A stretch of DNA of 64,000 nucleotides, from contig QJPP01000682.1 in assembly GCA_003996215.1 (NCBI GenBank), positions 764,143 through 828,142 on the forward strand. The letters are read 5' to 3'. A model generated the notes under the pieces. The model was not told the origin of the DNA and did not search any database. It was given only the letters and a program-made list of their open reading frames with translations. The stretch is from Jaltomata sinuosa. Taxonomy: Eukaryota > Streptophyta > Magnoliopsida > Solanales > Solanaceae. Below, piece after piece: positions 58,959 to 64,000 of the stretch; positions within the stretch are counted from its first letter, which is position 1; each line of letters opens with the position of its first letter. Made by a program: the position numbers and the translations under genes.

Positions 58959-59719
58959 TGAGGTAGCTTGCATCACGCTGCGATGTTAAATTGTGCGCTT
59001 GATGAAAGGTAACCCATCATTTTTATGCTTTACGTTACTTTTTGTTTCTTTTTGGTTTGATTTTAGGTGCTCAAGGGAGTGAGAAGAGGAACCAAGTTTG
59101 AGAACCACCAAAATTACACCTACAAATTATGCGTTTTGCACCTATAAAAGTGCCCATCGCACAAGGAATCAGTAAGCTGGGCAAAAATGATAAAGTGTGC
59201 GAAGGTGGTGCATTTCGCATCCCACGTTGTGCCCATCGCACATGCCTTTGCATGAGCGACCAAGTGAGCCATGTTGCAGATGCTACAATTGTGGAAAATC
59301 TATTACAAAAGCAGACACTCCACAATTGTAGACCTTTTGAATGAAAAAGTGGAAAATGTTGCATTTGCGGCACTATGACCGCATTTGCAAACATTCGGGC
59401 TATTGAAAAGATTGAAAACACTAAAAGGCACGAAATTTTGTTCATTTTCTCAAAAAAAGGTCCATTTCTCCTCTTTCCTCTCTTCACTAACAAGAGAAAC
59501 AACAAGATCCATTCACATCTAAAAGAATCTAGGTATGACAAGCTAATCTCTTCTCTCTTCTAATCATGTAAGATTTTTCCTCTTTCATCCTAGTATATCT
59601 CAACTTGAAGGACTCATGTGTCTTAACTTGATGAACTTCAATATGTGGTGTAAATTGTTATTTGTTGGGTTAAGTTGTCTTTGAGAGAGAGAATTGCTTT
59701 GATTATGAATGTGGGGGTT
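58959..59719 (+). other. Athila B post-pol region
   Basis: 58960-59012 has the wording GGTAGCTTGCATCACGCTGCGATGTTAAAT...GGTAACCCA that follows pol in many Athila elements. Then palindromic words GTGCCCATCGCAC, GTGCGAAGGTGGTGCATTTCGCAT and GCATTTGCGGCACTATGACCGCATTTGC (59125-59400). It ends in a purine tract GTGGGGGTTT before TGATAAG. No gene supported. Confidence 0.55.
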
Positions 59720-60200
59720 TGATAAGTACCCATATCATGCTCCATAGGATAGTACCCATTTATGCTTATAAGGTGTTCAACGAATTGCCTGAATGAAATT
59801 CTTGGCCAAATTCGCGAACTTTTCATGATTGGGTAATGATTGTGTGGAGTAAATTATGAGTTTGCTTGAAAAATTGAGTTGGTGATTTGTTTTGGGGGTG
59901 TTGGAAGCGGTTTCCACCATGGGGAAGCTTTGGAGCTGATGGGCCTGCTTTTGCAGCAAAGTCTCGCAATTGCGGACTACCGCATTTGTGGACTTTGACC
60001 GCATTTGCAGGACTATACACGCTACCAAAGGACGCAATTGTGGATGTTTTTCACATTTGCGGACCTCCGCATCTGCGAACTATGACAGCAATTACGGTAC
60101 CCGAGACTTAAAATTTTGGAACCCCAAAATCATTGAACCTGCCTAGAGAACTCTGATTGATATCCAACTCATTTTGTTATCTTTAATAGGCCACATGGCA
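59720..60200 (+). repeat. LTR head of a second Athila-like family
   Basis: TGATAAGTACCC right after a GTGGGGG tract looks like a 3' LTR start, and a palindrome cluster (GCAATTGCGGACTACCGCATTTGTGG and relatives, 59940-60105) lies 220-385 bases in, as in other LTRs here. No matching LTR end is found; it fades into the region before the env-like ORF. It is not the same LTR as 56745-58011. Confidence 0.5.
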
Positions 60201-60264
60201 TGGTATTTAGTTGCTAATATCAATTGTTCATGCTTGTGTAACTCTTCCAGTTCATAAAGCTAAC

Positions 60265-61572
60265 ATGGCTGCCAACCTCAATGATGCACTCTTGGAAGAT
60301 GAACTACCCATTGATGAGGAGTTCGATCAATTGCGATTCATGTCTCCTGAATGTCAGATGAGATACTACTATGACTTGGTGAAAAAGAAGCTCCTCCCTG
60401 AAAAGGAAATTTGTCTTGACAAGGTCTCCACAACTCTTCCTGACTTCTATCATAGATTGGGGACCACAGGTTGGATGTGCTTCGCACCTGAGCCTTTCAA
60501 GGAAAATGAGCAATGGGTCCGAGAGTTCTATGCAAATCTCAAAGCTCTGAGGATATTGACCCCGGTCATCATAATAAGGGGAAAAATGGTTGACTTTGGT
60601 GCATCTGTGATCAATGGGCTCTATCACCTGCAAGATTATGACCCCGCCCTATTCAAAGCAAAAGATTGTGCATCAGGAACATGGTTGGTCTCCAAATTAT
60701 ATCCAGAAAAAAGTGTACCATGGGCCCTCACAAAAAGGGGCATCACTTAAAAATAGTTCACAGTAGAGGAAAAGAACTGGCTATCGATCATCTGTAGGCG
60801 AGTCTCTCCATGCGGGAATGTGTACGATATACCGAGGGCTCAAACGATTGCCTGCATCATTGATGAAGTCCCTGTAAATGTTGGCCATATGACTATCTAC
60901 GAACTCAAAGAGTTCTTGATGTAAGATAGCCCGACTCACATGTTCCTATCTCTCATCACTGAATTGTATAAGAGGGCTGAAGTAGATAAGTACCTAACTG
61001 ACAACTGGGTAGAGCCTGCAAGACCCATCTTTCCATTGAAAAAGTGGGGAGAAGGGACAGTTTGCAAGAGCCAAAAGAGAAAGATAGATGCAGAAACATT
61101 GTCTCAAGCCATTGCAGGTAGTTCAAAAGCAGTGGGCCTATTTGAGGTAATGACAGAGGAGCTGAAGCATATCCGACAGATAGTGAGTGAAATTCCTCAA
61201 GGGCCGAGTGAGTCATTAGAGGGCCCTATTTCATTTGTGACACAGAAAGCTTTTGACAAATATCTTGATGATCAAAAGAAATAGGGAGCCTATATTGCTA
61301 AGCTAGAAAAAGCATACACCGATTTGGCCAAGTCCCTGGGAGATCTTCATGATTCACACAACAAGATGCTTAAAAGGGAAAGAAAGAAAGACAAGTTCTT
61401 TACTTGGATGTGGAAGGGTGTGAAAGAGTTATGGAAAATGATGAAGCCCAGAGAGCCAATTCCATCTTCTAGGGGGAGTGATGAGGATGATTCCCCAGCA
61501 CAGTGGTCTGAAGAGGATGCAGATGATCATGGTGATTATGATGAGGAGACCGAGAGTGATGACAGTCCCTGA
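60265..61572 (+). pseudogene. Athila env-like ORF / 'putative plant transposon protein' domain
   Basis: One frame of 435 codons from ATG 60265 (MAANLNDALLEDELPIDEEF) to TGA 61570, with in-frame stops at 60748, 60754, 60922 and 61282. The core (WMCFAPEPFKENEQWVREFY, IIIRGKMVDFGASVINGLY, KSVPWALTKRGIT, WLSIICRRVSPCGNV) resembles the plant transposon-protein domain carried 3' of pol by Athila-type elements. The C-terminus has a helical basic part (DSHNKMLKRERKKDKFFTW) and an acidic tail. It is the least decayed coding unit on the right side: four stops, no frameshift. No signal peptide seen; a possible splice acceptor CTTCCAG lies at about 60246-60252. Function in the family is unproven. Confidence 0.7.
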
Positions 61573-61839
61573 GGCAGTCTCAGAGAGCCCCTCCCACCTT
61601 TTTTACCTTATCTTATTTAGTTGCACTGGGGACAGTGCAACATGTTTAGTTGGGGATGGGAATTTGGATGTTAGTTCTACTTGTTCTTGTTTTGGATATT
61701 ATGTTTTCACCCTTGTCGGGTCTTGTGTTGTTGCAACCTTGTTAGACTAGTTGTTTTTAGTGTTTTTGTTACTTTTTTATTGATAGTTTCCGTGATTGGT
61801 GTTGAGAGCCAGGAGAAGTGTGAGTACCAGTAGGCTAGC
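61573..61839 (+). other. Athila B region after the env-like ORF, with hairpin
   Basis: 61621-61640 is a perfect stem-loop TTGCACTG-GGGA-CAGTGCAA, followed by AGTTGGGGATGGG at about 61648-61661, a polypurine tract-like run. I recall a comparable GCATTGGGGACAATGC motif at this place in other Athila-type elements. No LTR start follows before Athila C. Confidence 0.6.
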
Positions 61840-62773
61840 TGATAACGCCCAAACTACACCTCAAATTAAGAAGCGTAAGCGGTCATAGTCAAATATAGAA
61901 CCCAACAAAGGTTGGGGTCGAATCCCACAGAGAATATGGTGAAAGTTAAGTCTTTAGTGAATTAAGTGACTAGTCGTCAATAGTTTCCGGTAAATAGGGG
62001 GGGGTTTGTGATCAATATTTGTAAACAAAACAAACACTTAACGTATGAATGATAATCATTAGGAGAGAGAGAACTAGGGAAGTGTTTACCATGGCGTTAG
62101 TAACAAAGTCGATTCTAGACTTAACGGGGTTCTTTCTATATGCGTGTCACGATGTGATTGAATTAATTGTATCGTCTAAATGTTTCTCAACCAAATAGAA
62201 AAATTTACTTTTCAATTCTCTCGAACTTGAAAAGGTGTGCTTTTAGATTTCAATCCTAAACATCAAGTAGATTAATCTAGTTACAGCATTAATCATAAGA
62301 CGAGAGTTGGTAGTCTCGACTCCTCGTCGTTAATCAAGTTTCCCGATTTTAATCTCTTTACTCAAGAAAATTAAACCTAGGCATGTTCTAATCTTTGCAA
62401 CCACTAGAAAATGTTACACAACGGATGATTAACAACGTGACAACATGTATTTTGAACCCGTCGCTACCCGGAATCTATCTTGCTACGTTTGCCATGGCTC
62501 TCACAACCCTAGTTGTGAGAGTTTTAGTTAATCATGCTTATAGAAGAATAGAAGAAAGTAATGTTCATAATAAAGAAAAGAAATCCTTACAATGTATTGA
62601 AAACAATCCTCAATAATCCAAGAACAAGAATAACAAGATCCCAAGAACGATTCAAGAACAAGAATTCAAGAAGTAGAAAACGTGTTTCTTGATCTTCAAT
62701 TTGACTAAAATCTCTCCTAAAACTATTGTAAAAAGCTTTATTAATTGCATAATGAAAATAAACCTAACATAGG

Positions 62774-62783
62774 GTATTTATAG
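62774..62783 (-). promoter_or_regulatory. TATA box of the Athila C LTR
   Basis: Minus strand CTATAAATACCC about 370 bases into the LTR and about 35 bases downstream of the palindromic cluster. The transcription start is expected near 62745. Confidence 0.65.
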
Positions 62784-62816
62784 GAGTCTAGAAAACAAAT
62801 CCCAAAATCGTCCGGA

Positions 62817-62990
62817 TTCCGCGTAGCGGACTGCCCAGGTGTGACGGTCAGGCTGACGGACCGTCACTGGCTTGACGGACCGTCGCCTGGGCCGTCACCA
62901 CTAGGCAGTGGTGCTGCCTTGGTGTGACGGTCACTGTGACAGACCGTCAACTGTGTGACGGGCCATCACTCATGCCGTCACTCTTAGGCA
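62817..62990 (-). repeat. palindrome cluster, core GACGGNCCGTC
   Basis: GACGGACCGTC occurs twice intact (about 62856-62866 and 62874-62884) with degenerate relatives GTGACGGTCACTGTGAC, GACAGACCGTC, GACGGGCCATC and GCCGTCAC around them. Strongly GC-rich compared with its flanks. Confidence 0.85.
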
Positions 62991-63150
62991 AAATGTCGTT
63001 TTTTGCGTATTTCCTTCCGTTTCCATGTTTGTCTCCATTTCCTGAAAATACAACATAAAAACATCAAAAACGATAATGGTTGCTTAAAAACGTACGATTG
63101 TTCTTAGTTTAAAGGAGTCGAAAGTGCCGTAAAATGGCGGCACATCAACA

Positions 63151-64000
63151 CCCTCAACTTAAGACGTTCGCTTGTCCTCAAGCAACATGACACAAAACAA
63201 TAATACGACTCACTAAGAAAACAAACTCGTGTCTCTAACAACTCATGGTCATTCAACATCTTTTTCAATCAAGCTCCCTCGTAGCACACAAATGTATGAA
63301 ACACTAACTTGCAAGGATCCAAACATGTCATTCCGATATGATAGAATATTATGCATACACACGCGTAGCTATCCTAACAATCAATAGACAATACAGACAT
63401 CTTGGTGCCCTCACCACAAAGAAATCCCACACATAAGATTTGGGACTAGGTAAGCGCTCACACTCACAAACGATTTCAAACAATGCACATGCGATACCAT
63501 AGGCTTGCCCTTACTATTCTATTTCGGTTCTTTAGAAAGCCGCTCAGGATCACTACAGGACTTGTTTTGGCTTGTAATGAGGCTTCAGGTGCAGGTAGGA
63601 TACATTTAGGGGTTAGTGACTAAGCCCTCCTTGGAACTACCGACGTCTTCTTACCACATAACTTTACTTTTTCCATCCTTATTCACCTTTTTATTTCCTT
63701 ATCTCTAGCTACAGGTGCGGCCTCTTTATTTTGACAATTCTTTTTGTTACTTTTCCGATCTTTTTCACTTCTTTTTATTTTTCTTTTCTTAGGCACACAC
63801 CCGAATTTTCATTCTATTCACAACCAATCTTCTCCCTCCTCTTTTTCTTATCATTCACCTCTGTAGTAGCCACCCTCAACTTAGACTGATTGCCTGTGTT
63901 GAGGTGCACAATGTCCATGGCAGGACCAGGGCCACAACAGGGTTTACCTCTATAGTAGCCACCCTCAACTTAGGCTGATTGCCTGCGTTGAGGTGCACGA
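63151..64000 (-). other. Athila C 3' non-coding region, with 89-bp repeat at the edge
   Basis: No gene seen. A pyrimidine-rich plus-strand stretch (63660-63850) precedes a tandem repeat: CCTCTGTAGTAGCCACCCTC at 63858 and CCTCTATAGTAGCCACCCTC at 63947, period 89, the second copy running off the window. GCCACCCTCAACTTA on the minus strand is TAAGTTGAGGGTGGC, a relative of the polypurine tract at 63151. Confidence 0.65.

Larger units (their letters stand above)
56745..61839 (+). mobile_element. Athila-like element B, gag-pol deleted, env-like ORF kept
   Basis: 5' LTR, PBS, a short leader, a pol-end signature, a second LTR-like head (59720) and an env-like ORF with downstream hairpin and purine-rich tract. 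RT and integrase are absent. Either one internally deleted Athila or two fused relatives. The right border is the LTR of Athila C. Confidence 0.65.
61840..63150 (-). repeat. Athila C 3' LTR, about 1.3 kb
   Basis: Plus-strand ends TGATAACGCCC and GCACATCA(ACA). TATA box at 62774-62783; palindromic cluster with core GACGGNCCGTC at 62817-62990 just upstream of it on the minus strand. Confidence 0.85.
61840..64000 (-). mobile_element. Athila-like element C, 3' end only, continues off window
   Basis: On the minus strand the internal region comes in from the right edge, passes TTGAGGACAAGCGAACGT and the tract AAGTTGAGGGTG, and meets the LTR start TGTTGATG/TGATG at about 63150. The LTR ends GGGCGTTATCA at 61840. 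Neither coding region nor 5' LTR is in the window. Confidence 0.8.

Noticed and set aside
59071..59541. 156-codon minus-strand ORF
   Set aside because: Antisense to Athila 3' sequence, interrupted by palindromic repeats, no domain.
1..64000. tRNA, rRNA, organelle DNA, endogenous pararetrovirus or host gene
   Set aside because: No cloverleaf, rRNA core, plastid gene, or pararetrovirus movement/coat protein motifs were seen; all coding motifs fit Ty3/gypsy elements.

Overview
This window is intergenic heterochromatin from a large plant genome. It holds no host gene that I can support. Everything recognisable is LTR retrotransposon of the Ty3/gypsy (Metaviridae) superfamily: Ogre/Tat, Athila, Tekay/Del-like chromovirus and Reina-like chromovirus lineages, nested in one another and decayed. 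Element types and LTR styles fit a eudicot, most likely Solanaceae (inference from family resemblance, no search run). No tRNA, rRNA, organelle insert, CRISPR or bacterial feature was seen.

Layout. 1-18284 (minus): one very large Ogre-like element, with a 4.47 kb 5' LTR (13811-18284), PBS, an extra ORF1 (plant-mobile-domain-like), a second unexplained zinc-knuckle ORF, gag, protease, a probable intron, RT, RNase H, a second archaeal-type RNase H, integrase, and a 3' UTR with several tandem-repeat arrays; its 3' LTR lies off the left edge. It sits inside the RT of Athila copy A (plus, 18285-23834), which is itself interrupted by an LTR fragment (19163-20875). 23835-38965 (minus): Tekay-like copy S1, broken by a plus-strand chromovirus T (27108-33241, duplication TCAAT on both sides) and by a 2.9 kb solo LTR (35198-38112, duplication GTGAA on both sides). 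38966-44392 (minus): sister copy S2. 44393-44839: start of a third S-family LTR. 44840-46316 (plus): Reina-like tail and 3' LTR.

46856-55359: antisense T-type LTR sequence plus a sense S-type LTR, the pair tandemly triplicated with a 2.69 kb period. The third copy runs on into a complete LTR, PBS and the start of gag (S4, to 56744), cut by Athila copy B (plus, 56745 to about 61839), which keeps a 5' LTR, PBS and an env-like/'plant transposon protein' ORF but has lost gag-pol. Athila copy C (minus, 61840 to the right edge) closes the window.

No protein-coding element is intact. Nonsense codons (mostly TAG in T), frameshifts and Asp-to-Asn changes at catalytic sites show long silencing and decay. 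The pattern I find most worth following is a cluster of degenerate GC-rich short palindromes, each family with its own core, placed a few hundred bases into the LTR and, in four cases, just upstream of a TATA box, in LTRs of unrelated lineages.
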